Positions 1-9,160 of a stretch of DNA of 47,243 bases are shown in pieces. The DNA comes from Puniceicoccales bacterium (lineage in GTDB: Bacteria > Verrucomicrobiota > Verrucomicrobiia > Opitutales > UBA9783): positions 1-47,243 of the forward strand of contig JAITJL010000013.1 in the NCBI GenBank assembly GCA_031278975.1, given 5' to 3'. The notes below the pieces were generated by a model. That model was not told the DNA's origin. It did no database searches and saw only the letters and a program-made list of their open reading frames with translations. Every line of letters starts with the position of its first letter. The first letter of the stretch is position 1. The translations under genes were made by a program, and so were the position numbers.

Positions 1-135
1 TGGGAAGAACAAAAGGCCATACGCAAACGCATCAAGGATCGGTTTTTTTCAACTTATTCCGAACCTTCGGGTAAAATCATTGCAGATCTCTTGCTAAAAA
101 AACTTGAGCAAACAACCCAGAGTGAAGTCTCTTAA
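1..135 (+). CDS. C-terminal end of an unidentified protein (cut by window start)
   Basis: An open frame enters from the left edge and ends with TAA at 133-135, giving the last 44 residues of a protein. The tail is charged and helical, with a segment reading SGKIIADLLLKKLEQ. This could be the final helix of a glycosyltransferase-type or nucleotide-sugar enzyme, but 44 residues are too few to name a family. The protein-like composition and clean stop support a real gene. A short frame in another register (122-232) overlaps its end. Confidence 0.5.
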   Translation, partial: WEEQKAIRKRIKDRFFSTYSEPSGKIIADLLLKKLEQTTQSEVS

Positions 136-232
136 ATTAAGTTTGGATGAAATTCTCTATCAGCAACTGAGGACTCAGTCGGTGATACAGGCAGTGTCAC
201 GGGGTTCGTCGTATCGTTATGAGGAACATTAA
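122..232 (+). CDS. Possible 36-aa small protein overlapping the upstream gene end
   Basis: A GTG codon at 122 opens a 36-codon frame that overlaps the last 14 bases of the preceding gene and ends with TAA at 230-232. The peptide starts MKSLKLSLDEIL and ends SSYRYEEH. The overlap resembles the translational coupling seen between other gene pairs in this window (14980, 17014). No family is recognised and a chance frame of this length is quite possible. Confidence 0.2.
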   Translation: MKSLKLSLDEILYQQLRTQSVIQAVSRGSSYRYEEH

Positions 233-559
233 GTGTTCCGTGGCTATTTTGGAAGACAACAGTGTCTTTTGCTTGATTTTCTATAAACTATGGATCCAGC
301 AAGCATTTATGCAGTCGGTAGTTTTTACTACGAATAGTCTACGTGGATGTTTATATTTTTCACTTCAAAAAGCTCTTTAGCTGCGTAATCGTTTTTAGTT
401 AATGTAGAATTTTTTTCTCCTGCCAATTACTTAACCCTTTTAACGTATTTAATATTTATCTTCACCTTTAAGACTTCCTACTTTTTCAAGTTTTATGTTT
501 TCTATTAAACTGTAGACAGAATGAACTTTAAGCACACGAATTCAAAATAGAGGACTTGA
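233..559. other. Intergenic region, nothing recognised
   Basis: About 330 AT-rich bases lie between the left-edge gene and the 3' end of the minus-strand pseudopilin gene. No convincing coding frame, tRNA or strong terminator hairpin was seen by eye. Confidence 0.4.
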
Positions 560-1048
560 TCACAGGTAAGAGGTGGAGCTATCTTTCAAGATGTAAGTAA
601 TTTGATAAAAATTACCTGAGAGTGCAGAGCTAAGCCGTCCACTATAGCAGTTTTTGGCTACCAATTTTTTAAAAGAGTCTACAAGTTTCGACAAATTTTT
701 TGGAATATCTTTTAAAATAATTTTTATGTTACTACCATCAATGGATAAAATGAAGGAACAAGAGATAGGTAGGTTAGCTGCAGTAAAATTATAGGGGAAA
801 TAAGGGGCCAGATCGGCTATATCTTTCAGTGGGGTATTGTTGGTGAAATTTGTGGATAAAGTGCCATTGTGCTCGGAATAATACATCGATAAAGCGCTTT
901 CATAAATGGCCAAATGTTGTACGAGGACCTGAGCGTACGATTGTTGTCGTTGGTACTGAAGCCACACGCTGCCTCCCTTGCCTAAAATGGCAATAATCGT
1001 CAAGACTACTATCAGCTCTAGTATTGAAAATCCACGCTGTGGCTTCAT
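560..1048 (-). CDS. Type II secretion/type IV pilin-like prepilin
   Basis: A 163-residue prepilin-like protein. After a short basic leader (MKPQRG) comes the classical prepilin-peptidase site and hydrophobic helix, G^FSILELIVVLTIIAIL, with Glu at mature position 5. This is the hallmark of type IV pilins and type II secretion pseudopilins. The mature protein would sit in the inner membrane and be assembled into a pseudopilus. The rest has two Cys pairs' worth of sulphur but no family motif I can name. I chose the ATG at 1046-1048, giving a normal short leader; a start further upstream would overlap the preceding gene. It begins two bases after the stop of the metallo-hydrolase gene, so the two are probably co-translated. 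gspF (27553) and gspE (35840) lie elsewhere in the window. Confidence 0.8.
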   Translation of the reverse strand: MKPQRGFSILELIVVLTIIAILGKGGSVWLQYQRQQSYAQVLVQHLAIYESALSMYYSEHNGTLSTNFTNNTPLKDIADLAPYFPYNFTAANLPISCSFILSIDGSNIKIILKDIPKNLSKLVDSFKKLVAKNCYSGRLSSALSGNFYQITYILKDSSTSYL

Positions 1049-1050
1049 GA

Positions 1051-2040
1051 TTATATGTTTAGAACACATCCATCTGCGGCCAGAGAAATGTTTATTGGAA
1101 AACGATCGTTGGGTTTGCTTTTGCGTTCTTTGTGATAAAGTTGCGCGTACGTAATCGTATCGAGCAGAAATTGTTCGAGCGTTTTATCATCGCTTGTGGG
1201 CTCATGATGAAAGAGGAGTAAATGTTTTACATGTGCTTTTGCAGCCAGTTTAATCCCCATAAAATTATTTGAATGGCCCCAATTAACTTTCATGATGGTT
1301 GCGTTGGCTAAGGAGTACATTGCATCGAAGATCAAGATGTCTGCGTTCCTAAAAAATTCTATGAAAGGGTATCCGTTTTCGTGAGCTGTTTCCGTGTGTT
1401 CACAATCGCTCGAATAGACGATTACTTTATCGTCTTTTTCGAAACGGTAGCCGAAAGAAATTCCAGGGTGGTTTTGTTGAAGTGACTGAATTTTAAATCC
1501 GCATACTTCAAATGGTTCCCAGGGTTGTTTAATATCGAAAATAAGTTGCGCACCTACCGCTTTTAAAGGAACAGGAAAGCAGGGTGGATTCATCTGGTGG
1601 TGAAGATATTCCTCTAAATTGTGATGATGACCGTGGACAATAATTTTATTGCCGGGAACGTACAAGGGAACGAAAAACGGCAATCCTTGGATATGATCCC
1701 AGTGCAAGTGCGTTAAAAATAAGTGAAAACAAGCGGGTTTTGAAAGGTTGCCACGACGCGCATACGACATCCCAAAATCTCGAATGCCAGTACCGGCATC
1801 ACACAAAATGTATTCATTTTCGTGATTACTTCCGATTTCAACACACGACGTATTAACACCACATGTATGAGTGATGTGTTGCGGCATTTGATTTAAGTAG
1901 TCGTCAATCGACTGACCTTGTTTTATACCTGTGTTTGGATCCAATGCATACTGCAAACATTCGTGTAAATGTATGTGTAAGTGATCTTTTGTAAACGTTG
2001 ATGGTAAAGAGCCTCGAGTTCCCCAAAAAACTACCTTCAT
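1051..2040 (-). CDS. Metallo-beta-lactamase-fold hydrolase (PhnP/COG1235-like)
   Basis: A 329-residue cytoplasmic metallo-hydrolase. The N-terminus MKVVFWGTRGSLPS and the later VNTSCVEIG and LCDAGTGIRDFG segments are typical of the PhnP-like branch of the MBL fold. The metal-binding motif is present as THLHWDH (near residue 113), with further ligands expected in SSDCEHTE, WGHSN and LLLFHHEP towards the C-terminus. Such enzymes hydrolyse phosphodiester bonds, for example in cyclic nucleotides or RNA-like substrates; the substrate cannot be read from sequence. An insertion of about 40 residues follows the first strand, before the conserved NTSC segment. It is followed by the pseudopilin gene after two bases. 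Confidence 0.85.
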   Translation of the reverse strand: MKVVFWGTRGSLPSTFTKDHLHIHLHECLQYALDPNTGIKQGQSIDDYLNQMPQHITHTCGVNTSCVEIGSNHENEYILCDAGTGIRDFGMSYARRGNLSKPACFHLFLTHLHWDHIQGLPFFVPLYVPGNKIIVHGHHHNLEEYLHHQMNPPCFPVPLKAVGAQLIFDIKQPWEPFEVCGFKIQSLQQNHPGISFGYRFEKDDKVIVYSSDCEHTETAHENGYPFIEFFRNADILIFDAMYSLANATIMKVNWGHSNNFMGIKLAAKAHVKHLLLFHHEPTSDDKTLEQFLLDTITYAQLYHKERKSKPNDRFPINISLAADGCVLNI

Positions 2041-2172
2041 TAGTCCATTTTAGGATGAAAACGATGGCTGTGCAACTTTTTTGTTTAAAATTTCTGTGCT
2101 TCTATGGAATGTATCGCTGTTGCGGTGTTATTTGTGAAAAACTGGTTTAATAATAATCAATTGGTATAAATA

Positions 2173-2733
2173 ATGCTTAATATTCCAGATGGAATGGTAT
2201 CGGAATTTTTCCTAGACGGTAAGCGAATTCGTATTGAAGAACCTTATCCGGCAACATTGTGCGAGTTCTTATGTTTGGTAGAATCGAAACTCAATAAAGA
2301 AAAAAAGGTTGTCAGTCGGGTACGTGTAGACCAGCGTTCTGAATTTTTAGCCGATTATTGGGATGAGTCTTTGCAAAATTTTTGTGAAATACAGATCGAT
2401 TCCAAAGTATATAAAGATGTCTACAAAATAGACGTCCAAAAACATTTGTTAGTAGTCCAAGAAGCTTTGTCGGATTTAAATGAAAAAATGCTGGTTTGTA
2501 ATTTTGAAGAGATGCTAACTTTGTTTAAAAATTTAATACAAGCGGTGCGCGTGTTTTTAAATGAGTTGAAGCAACGTTATGTCCTTTTGTGGGCAGCATT
2601 TTATCCACTGTACCAACACTGCATCTCGAATATTGAAAATGACTTGGAACACAAAAATACGGAAGGTTTACGCAATTTGGTTCGGCACAATCTAGCATCG
2701 TTGCTGAGGGAAACGGATTTATACTTCATTTAA
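2173..2733 (+). CDS. Hypothetical protein, 186 aa
   Basis: A complete frame with ATG at 2173 and TAA at 2731-2733. The product is acidic and soluble, without signal peptide or membrane span. The first 80 residues look like alternating strands (FFLDGKRIRIEE; VVSRVRVDQ), and the last 100 are strongly helical (LLVVQEALSDLNEKM; LLRETDLYFI). I do not recognise the family. It is divergent from the metallo-hydrolase gene at 1051-2040, with 132 bases between them. No Shine-Dalgarno sequence is visible before the ATG. Confidence 0.7.
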   Translation: MLNIPDGMVSEFFLDGKRIRIEEPYPATLCEFLCLVESKLNKEKKVVSRVRVDQRSEFLADYWDESLQNFCEIQIDSKVYKDVYKIDVQKHLLVVQEALSDLNEKMLVCNFEEMLTLFKNLIQAVRVFLNELKQRYVLLWAAFYPLYQHCISNIENDLEHKNTEGLRNLVRHNLASLLRETDLYFI

Positions 2734-2915
2734 ACGATTGCTATTATTGGAAGAGGTCTTAAAGGTAAATTGAGTAGAATTTTGCGTAAAGTTAAAAAGG
2801 ACATTCGGTAAGCGATAAAAAGCTTGAATATAAGTGCTGAAACGTTTTCGCAATAAGAGGGTGTATAGTTTTGTAAAAAGTATTCAACGGCAGATTACGC
2901 CCATTGCTGCGAAAA

Positions 2916-3245
2916 CTACAATAACCCTAATTCCATTTTTCCTTCTTTGGAGATTTTATCTTTGGACCACGGCGGATCCCACACGAGGTTGAGATTAAGG
3001 GATTCTATTCCATCCAAAAGGGTAACGGCATTGTGAATTTCTTGAAATAAATAAGGGGCCATGGGACAAGAGGGTGAGGTAAACGTTAAATCAATGGTAA
3101 CCCTATAAGCGTCATTTGAGGCGTTTTCTGTAAGTTGAACATTGTATATTAACCCCAAATTGACAATATCTAAATGAACTTCCGGATCTTGAACGGTACG
3201 TAATTGATCCCATATTTTGGATGTGAGAGTTGTTGCGCTAATCAT
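2916..3245 (-). CDS. sufT: Iron-sulfur assembly factor, SufT/MIP18 (DUF59) family
   Basis: A 109-residue protein covering one DUF59/MIP18 domain. Diagnostic segments are TVQDPEVHLDIVNLGLIYNV near the start, the conserved SPSCPMAP loop with its Cys near residue 60, and a terminal VWDPPWSKDKIS. Members help mature Fe-S proteins. Its start overlaps the end of sufD by 8 bases, so the two are translated together, which supports a role in the SUF pathway. Confidence 0.88.
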   Translation of the reverse strand: MISATTLTSKIWDQLRTVQDPEVHLDIVNLGLIYNVQLTENASNDAYRVTIDLTFTSPSCPMAPYLFQEIHNAVTLLDGIESLNLNLVWDPPWSKDKISKEGKMELGLL

Positions 3246-4143
3246 CGTTTAGATTTTGTTCCAGCAAAATATCCATGCTGTCCGTCCATTGAGGTAAATG
3301 CAAATAGGTCTCGCGTAAAAATCCAACTAAAAATAATTTTTGTGCCTGCGTATGGGTGAGTCCTCGAGTTTGTAGATAAAAGAGCGTCGTTAAATCGATC
3401 GGTTGCGTGGCGCAGCCATGCGTTGCAACAACGTGCTTGTTGTATATCTGCAATCGTGGAGAAGACAATACGTGCGCTTGCGGAGATAACAAATAATTCA
3501 AATTATTTTGGGTTGTTTGAGAATGAGATGCCGCGGTTTGTACGGTGATATCTCCTTGAAATTTGAACTGCGACATATCGTCTAAAATACTTCTTACGCA
3601 GCAATTGGAATAGGTGTAGGGGGCTTCATGTTCAATTTTTATGCATGTTTCTGCGTGTACATTGTTTTTGCAAAGAAAGCATTCTCGCCAATCGGCATGG
3701 GAATGGAGACCTAACAAACGAATGGATACGTTCTCTTTACAATTTGTAGAATATACCCCATGCGTCCAGTGGTTCAGTTGGGAGCCTGTTTGCAAGGTAA
3801 ATTGTAAATTTGAGTCTTGAGCTTGGCTAATGTGCTGCAGAGAGGCGTGCTCTCCAAGTATATACTGCTGTATACGCCTAGACGGAGCTTCAAGAACCGC
3901 GACTGTGGCGTTATTGGGAATGGAAATTGTCAGTTGCGAAAAGGATGGTGGCGATTGGAAATAAAAGATTGTATCCGAAGTTATTAGAGAATGGAATGAA
4001 AAATGCAACGTATCTTGGGTTTTTGACCAAGTGCCGTACAGAGAAAATGTATCTTCGGATAGGGTTGTGATGTTGTCTATCCAATCTTTAGGATAAAATC
4101 TTTGTCCTTTGAGAGAGCATCCGATACTATTTGCAGCGTCCAT
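3238..4143 (-). CDS. sufD: SufD-like Fe-S cluster scaffold subunit
   Basis: A 301-residue protein of the SufB/SufD family, short compared with the usual 400 or more residues. The C-terminal core is clear: SQTTQNNLNYLLSPQAHV, then SSPRLQIYNKHVVATHG with the conserved His, then FYLQTRGLTHTQAQKLFLVGF. SufD pairs with SufB and the SufC ATPase to build Fe-S clusters in the cytoplasm. Neither sufB nor sufC is adjacent: the upstream neighbour is glyA on the other strand, so this gene opens its own unit with sufT behind it. The missing length is at the N-terminal side. The assignment to SufD rather than SufB rests on the divergent core and small size. Confidence 0.82.
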   Translation of the reverse strand: MDAANSIGCSLKGQRFYPKDWIDNITTLSEDTFSLYGTWSKTQDTLHFSFHSLITSDTIFYFQSPPSFSQLTISIPNNATVAVLEAPSRRIQQYILGEHASLQHISQAQDSNLQFTLQTGSQLNHWTHGVYSTNCKENVSIRLLGLHSHADWRECFLCKNNVHAETCIKIEHEAPYTYSNCCVRSILDDMSQFKFQGDITVQTAASHSQTTQNNLNYLLSPQAHVLSSPRLQIYNKHVVATHGCATQPIDLTTLFYLQTRGLTHTQAQKLFLVGFLRETYLHLPQWTDSMDILLEQNLNDD

Positions 4144-4476
4144 AGTTTTTTAACGTAATGGAATTTCTCCTGTTAACACGTCCTTGAAACTTTATAAAGA
4201 CCCAAGGAAAAGAGTAAAGGGATTTGTATTTGAAATAATTATATAAGATTTTGTGGGTGAATAAGGAAGAACCAAGCAAATTGCCTCTAGAAAAGGGGAG
4301 TAATCAATGAATGACGAGCAAATTGGATAATCTTATAGTAAGATTGTATTACGTGCCTTTTCAATTTTGAAATGTTCAGTCGTACCCTATTTCCCTCATT
4401 GCATTGTTTCCTTTTAGGTTCCTCATTTTAAGGAAAAGACTTGTTTTTTTAAATTTTACATCTAAAGTCAACTTAC
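4144..4476. other. Divergent intergenic region between sufD and glyA
   Basis: About 330 AT-rich bases separate two divergent genes and should hold promoters for both. No strong consensus promoter, riboswitch or coding frame was identified by eye. An AGGAG motif on the minus strand (around 4165-4170) is too far from the sufD ATG to act as its ribosome-binding site. Confidence 0.4.
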
Positions 4477-5736
4477 ATGCAACATTTTTGTTTACCCGCC
4501 CAATCGTTAGACTCGTTGGATCCCACGGTGGCCGATTTGATTCGACAAGAAAAAGATAGGCAGCAGTGCGGATTGGAATTGATCGCTTCCGAAAATTTTA
4601 CTTTACCGGCTATTTTGGAAGCCGTTGGAAGCGTTTTGACCAATAAGTACGCTGAAGGATATCCCGGTAAGCGTTACTATGGAGGGTGTGAGTATGTGGA
4701 CCAAATCGAATCCTTGGCTATTGAGCGAGCAAAGCAGGTTTTTGGTGCTGATCATGCCAATGTGCAACCGCATTCGGGAACGCAAGCCAATGTAGCCGCT
4801 TACTTGTCCGTTTTACGTCCGGGAGACAAGTTATTGACCATGCAATTGGATCACGGAGGACATTTATCGCACGGTTATTCAAAAAATGTGAGCGGTATGC
4901 TTTTTAATGTGGTACATTACGGGGTCAATTTACAAACGGGGTGCATCGACTACGATAATTTAGAGAAATTGGCGATGAAGGAGAAGCCGGCAATGATTAC
5001 CGTTGGAGCATCGGCATACCCGCGTACGATTGATTTTGAATGTATGGGAAGAATTGCAAAGCAGTCGGGTGCTTATCTCCTTGCCGATATTGCGCACATA
5101 GCAGGACTGGTGGCGGCCGGTCTACATCCTTCGCCGGTGCCCTACGCTGATTTTGTGACCACAACCACCCATAAAACTTTACGCGGACCTCGTGGGGGTC
5201 TTATCCTTTGCAAGGAAAAATACGCCCGAGAAGTGGATGCAATTCTTTTCCCGGGGACTCAGGGAGGGCCTCTCATGCACGTTATTGCGGGCAAGGCGGT
5301 GTGTTTTAAAGAAGCGTTGACATCCACGTTTAGAGAATATCAGCAGGCGGTTATTCAAAACACGCGCCACCTGGCAGATGCTTTTGCCCGAAAAGGATAT
5401 ACTTTAATAAGCGGTGGAACCGATAATCATTTGTTTCTGATTGACCTTAGACCTTCGCATCCGGATTTAACGGGTAAAAAAGCCCAAGAATTGTTGGAAA
5501 AAAATAAAATTACCGTTAATCGGAATACGATTCCGGGAGAAACAAGAAGTCCATTCCAGGCCAGTGGGTTACGCATAGGGACAGCCGCTTTGACTTCGCG
5601 AGGAATGGGCGGTGAAGCAATGGAAGAAATTGCCGAACTTATGCACCAAACTTTGCAGGAATGCTCTTTGTTGGGAAGCAAAAAAATTCGAGATAAAGTA
5701 GAATCTTTATGTAAGGACTTTCCTCTGCCTTATTGA
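4477..5736 (+). CDS. glyA: Serine hydroxymethyltransferase
   Basis: A full-length 419-residue SHMT, which interconverts serine plus tetrahydrofolate and glycine plus 5,10-methylene-THF using PLP and so supplies one-carbon units. Family signatures include LELIASENF near the N-terminus, [22 protein letters not shown], the PLP-lysine box [14 protein letters not shown] (Lys about 233) and [18 protein letters not shown]. The C-terminus with [14 protein letters not shown] is intact. It is a stand-alone gene. No Shine-Dalgarno motif precedes the ATG. Confidence 0.98.
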   Translation: MQHFCLPAQSLDSLDPTVADLIRQEKDRQQCGLELIASENFTLPAILEAVGSVLTNKYAEGYPGKRYYGGCEYVDQIESLAIERAKQVFGADHANVQPHSGTQANVAAYLSVLRPGDKLLTMQLDHGGHLSHGYSKNVSGMLFNVVHYGVNLQTGCIDYDNLEKLAMKEKPAMITVGASAYPRTIDFECMGRIAKQSGAYLLADIAHIAGLVAAGLHPSPVPYADFVTTTTHKTLRGPRGGLILCKEKYAREVDAILFPGTQGGPLMHVIAGKAVCFKEALTSTFREYQQAVIQNTRHLADAFARKGYTLISGGTDNHLFLIDLRPSHPDLTGKKAQELLEKNKITVNRNTIPGETRSPFQASGLRIGTAALTSRGMGGEAMEEIAELMHQTLQECSLLGSKKIRDKVESLCKDFPLPY

Positions 5737-6146
5737 CTTGTGAAATGGCTACTTTGGATTTTGGATGATAAAATCCAACCAACAAATGTAAGATAAAAGA
5801 CAAAGTAAATATTGGCAAACAAGCAAAAGATTTTTGGAACGAATTACGGATAACTTTCTCATAGAGCTCAAAAATATCTAATGGGATAGACTGATAAAGT
5901 TTCTATGAATTGAATATATCTACTGCTTCGATATTCGGATAACTCTTTGAGTCTTTGGAAATACACAGTCTAAATTTACTTGCGGGTTTCTATTTCAAGT
6001 ACATTCATTTACTGCCCTTAGCGACACTCAAGGTTATCCATAGCTGCTTGTGATTTCAAGATTTTTACACCGTAGATATACGCTGATAAAAACGTATAAA
6101 AATCTTTTTGCCAGGCAATTACTTTTTTATATGAATGTAAACAGCT
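5737..6146. other. Intergenic region with a hairpin after glyA
   Basis: About 410 bases without a convincing gene. A perfect 9-bp inverted repeat lies at 5754-5778 (TTGGATTTT, 7-base loop, AAAATCCAA), 18 bases after the glyA stop. It lacks a following T-run, so it may be an mRNA 3' stabilising hairpin or an imperfect terminator. The remainder is AT-rich and holds nothing I recognise. Confidence 0.5.
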
Positions 6147-7148
6147 GTGAAAATACTTATTACAGGAGGATCGGGCTTTTTAGGGCGGCATCTCGTTCGA
6201 ATACTGCAAAACAAAGGTCTACACCATTTACGCAGTTTTAGCCGAAGTCCTTGCGAAGATTTGACAGAAAATGGAGTTGAATTATTTTACGGTGATCTAA
6301 ATCAATTCAGCGCTGTTGCAACCGCCGTTCAAGGGTGCAATGTTGTATTTCACGTCGCTGCTAAGGCTGGTATTTGGGGTAATTACCAAAGTTACTACCA
6401 AACCAACGTTGTTGGAACGCGCAATGTCTTGAAAGCCTGTCAACAATGCGGCGTACAGAAACTCATTTACACGAGTACACCGAGCGTTATTTTCAACGGA
6501 GAAAATTTATCCAATGTAAACGAGCGTATGCCCTACGGTCGATGTAGATCATGTGCCTACGCAGCAACCAAACGTATTGCCGAACAGACTGTTTTAGAGG
6601 CTAACGGGCAACAAGGTCTTGCGACGGTTGCGTTACGACCTCATCTCATGTGGGGTCCCGGCGACAACCACCTTATACCTACGCTCTTAAAATTAGCTCA
6701 AAAAGGTTCACTGTTTCAGGTAGGTGACGGTAAAAACTGGGTTGATTTGTCCTACGTAGAAAACATTGCAGAAGCGCATTACTTAGCCATGGAGACTTTA
6801 GGACAAGGTATCGTAGACGGTAAGGCGTATTTCCTATCGCAAGATGACCCTGTACGTCTGTGGGAATGGATTAATCAACTACTCATAAGACTTAACATGC
6901 CCTGCGTCCACAAAAGAATCCCTTATAAAATTGCTTATTTGATGGGAGGCATCTTCGAAATCCTCTACAAAATTTTACGCATTACCAAACAACCCCCCAT
7001 GACTCGATTTCTTGCAAAAGAACTAGCCAAAGATCATTACTTTGACATCTCGGCAGCAAAAATGGATTTACAATACTTGCCTAAAGTATCCAATGAAGAA
7101 GGGTTAGAACGTTTGATAACTTGGCTAAAAAACCAGAAAATGTGCTAA
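6147..7148 (+). CDS. NAD-dependent epimerase/dehydratase (extended SDR family)
   Basis: A 333-residue Rossmann-fold enzyme. It starts at GTG with the dinucleotide-binding motif ITGGSGFLGRHLV, then FYGDLNQ, FHVAAKAG, and the active-site pair YAATK (Tyr and Lys spaced YxxxK). The pattern is that of extended SDRs related to 3-beta-hydroxysteroid dehydrogenase, dihydroflavonol reductase and HpnA-like proteins. The substrate cannot be told; sugar nucleotides, sterol-like lipids or ketones are possible. It is a single gene between two non-coding stretches. The GTG start is fixed by the position of the Gly-rich loop. Confidence 0.9.
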   Translation: MKILITGGSGFLGRHLVRILQNKGLHHLRSFSRSPCEDLTENGVELFYGDLNQFSAVATAVQGCNVVFHVAAKAGIWGNYQSYYQTNVVGTRNVLKACQQCGVQKLIYTSTPSVIFNGENLSNVNERMPYGRCRSCAYAATKRIAEQTVLEANGQQGLATVALRPHLMWGPGDNHLIPTLLKLAQKGSLFQVGDGKNWVDLSYVENIAEAHYLAMETLGQGIVDGKAYFLSQDDPVRLWEWINQLLIRLNMPCVHKRIPYKIAYLMGGIFEILYKILRITKQPPMTRFLAKELAKDHYFDISAAKMDLQYLPKVSNEEGLERLITWLKNQKMC

Positions 7149-7293
7149 AAGTTACTACTATCTAGCGTTTATATCAAAACACTGCTCGCATTACCTCGCA
7201 TATCTTTTCCAAAACAGCGTGGTTCAAAATTTCTCAAAAAAATACTTGCAAGCGTATAACGTTCCTTTTTAACCTGCTTAGTGTATATCAAAT

Positions 7294-9057
7294 ATGCCTA
7301 ATAAGTCAATATTAGAAATAATGTTACAAGGCGTAGGTGCATCGAATGGCATTGCGTGTGGGCCTGCATGGGTGTTCATAAAAACGGAGTTAGAAGTTCC
7401 ATATTATCCTATCGAATCGCATCAGATTCAATCCGAAATAAAAAAGTTTCAAAACGCTATTGATAAAGCGAGGCAGCAAATTTTAAATGTTCAGGCGGAA
7501 ATAACCCAAAAACTCGGAGCAGCGGAGGCTAGTATTTTTGATGCTCATTTACTGTTACTCGAAGACAAAGCCATTTATAACACCACGATTAACAGCTTAC
7601 GGAACCAGTGCTGCAATATAGCCTATTGTTTCAGTTTGTCGGTAGAGAGAGTTGTGAAACAATTGAGCACCATTGAAGATGCTCAACTCAAAGAAAGATA
7701 TTTGGATCTTAAAGACGTTGCACGACGCGTTTTGCATAATTTATTGGGACACAATTTTTCTGACTTAGCTGCTTCACTCACGGAACCGCGTATCTTGGTA
7801 GCCAACAGATTAGATCCATCAGACACAACTGCTTTTTCAAGTAAAAAAATTCAAGCACTCATCTTGGAAAAAGGCGGTCAAACCTGCCATACAGTTATTA
7901 TGGCTCGTTCTTTCGGCATTCCAACCATTGTTAATTTACCTAAGGTTTGCAAAAAAATAAAAAACAATGATCGTCTATTATTAGATGGAGATGAAGGGAA
8001 AGTGTTTATCCATCCAGCACATTGCACGTTAGCTCACTACGGACGGCTACAAAAACAACGAGAACGTTTGCAACTGATGATGCAACGGCCTATTGGTCCT
8101 GTGAAAACGCAAGATGGAATGCAAGTAGAACTTTGGCTAACATGTGACGAGCCTATTACCGCAAATCAGTTATCGAGACTCAATTTCAAAGGTATTGGTC
8201 TAGTTCGTACCGAAAATTTTTTCCTGCAAAGAGATGTATTGCTCTCGGAAAATGAACAATTTGAAATCTATAAAAAACTTACGGAAAGAGCTTCACCGCA
8301 TCCCGTTATTATCAGAACAATCGATATCGGTGGGGATAAAATTCCAAAACAAATAGATTATTTCAGCAAAGAAAGCAACCCATTTTTAGGGCTTAGAGCC
8401 ATTCGGTTTTGTTTGGAAAATAGAGAATTTTTTCTGAAACAATTACGTGCCATATTGAGAGCAAGTGCTTTTGGTCCACTTCAAATTCTTTATCCCATGA
8501 TCACAAGTCCACAAGAACTTGTTGAATCCAATGCTCTTCTCGACCAATGTAAGTTGGAATTAGAACAAAATAACGTTCCATTCAACCAAAACTTAAAAAT
8601 AGGAGCCATGGTCGAAACGCCAAGCGCTGCACTTATTGCCGATTTATTGATGCCACACTGCGATTTTTTAAGCATCGGCATCAACGATTTAACCCAATAT
8701 ACTTTAGCGGTAGATCGTACCAACGAACAAGTTGCTCACTTATATGAAGTCATGCATCCTGCAATTATGAGACTATTAATTCAAATTGCAAAAACTGGGC
8801 AACAAGGGAATAAAGCGGTACATTTGTGTGGAGAAATGGCCAGTGATCCCATTTATGTCGCATTTGGCCTAAGTTTAGGGCTCCGCTCATTCTGCATACA
8901 CAGAGACAGACTTGCGGAAATACAATACTTAATTCGACAATGTAGTACCCAAGAGTTACAAAAACTATCTTCCCAATGTGCATACTTAAAAAATGCATCA
9001 CAAATATTTACTTTATTTAAAAATTTTTGCCTAAATAAATTGAACGAAACCATATAA
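7294..9057 (+). CDS. ptsI: PTS Enzyme I (phosphoenolpyruvate-protein phosphotransferase)
   Basis: A 587-residue Enzyme I of normal length. The phospho-histidine box is GGQTCHTVIMARSFGIPT (His about 199), where most relatives have Ser or Thr in place of the Cys. The PEP-binding barrel has GIGLVRTENFF and the C-terminal LCGEMASDP with the conserved Cys at about 512. In the family it moves phosphate from PEP to HPr. No ptsH, HPr kinase or sugar-specific EII gene lies in the window, so whether it drives sugar uptake or a regulatory PTS cannot be decided here. Start ATG 7294 lacks a clear ribosome-binding site. Confidence 0.96.
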   Translation: MPNKSILEIMLQGVGASNGIACGPAWVFIKTELEVPYYPIESHQIQSEIKKFQNAIDKARQQILNVQAEITQKLGAAEASIFDAHLLLLEDKAIYNTTINSLRNQCCNIAYCFSLSVERVVKQLSTIEDAQLKERYLDLKDVARRVLHNLLGHNFSDLAASLTEPRILVANRLDPSDTTAFSSKKIQALILEKGGQTCHTVIMARSFGIPTIVNLPKVCKKIKNNDRLLLDGDEGKVFIHPAHCTLAHYGRLQKQRERLQLMMQRPIGPVKTQDGMQVELWLTCDEPITANQLSRLNFKGIGLVRTENFFLQRDVLLSENEQFEIYKKLTERASPHPVIIRTIDIGGDKIPKQIDYFSKESNPFLGLRAIRFCLENREFFLKQLRAILRASAFGPLQILYPMITSPQELVESNALLDQCKLELEQNNVPFNQNLKIGAMVETPSAALIADLLMPHCDFLSIGINDLTQYTLAVDRTNEQVAHLYEVMHPAIMRLLIQIAKTGQQGNKAVHLCGEMASDPIYVAFGLSLGLRSFCIHRDRLAEIQYLIRQCSTQELQKLSSQCAYLKNASQIFTLFKNFCLNKLNETI

Positions 9058-9081
9058 CGGCAGTCTAATTTAAAAAAATGC

Positions 9082-9110
9082 TTGACTTTCTATTGTTAAT
9101 GGTGGTTAAT
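9082..9110 (+). promoter_or_regulatory. Putative sigma-70 promoter of the outer-membrane protein gene
   Basis: TTGACT at 9082-9087, a 17-base spacer, then GTTAAT at 9105-9110. This matches 5/6 and 4/6 of the consensus hexamers. It would place transcription start about 45 bases before the ATG at 9161. Confidence 0.5.
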
Positions 9111-9160
9111 GGTAAGTGCTTCTTATAAAAGGAGCAAAAAACCTAAAGATAAGAAATAAA

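Noticed and set aside
4165..4170. AGGAG upstream of sufD as ribosome-binding site
   Set aside because: It is more than 20 bases from the only sensible ATG, and no in-frame start lies closer.
6050..6241. 63-codon frame overlapping the epimerase start
   Set aside because: Overlaps the conserved NAD-binding start of the epimerase in another frame; basic, random-looking peptide.
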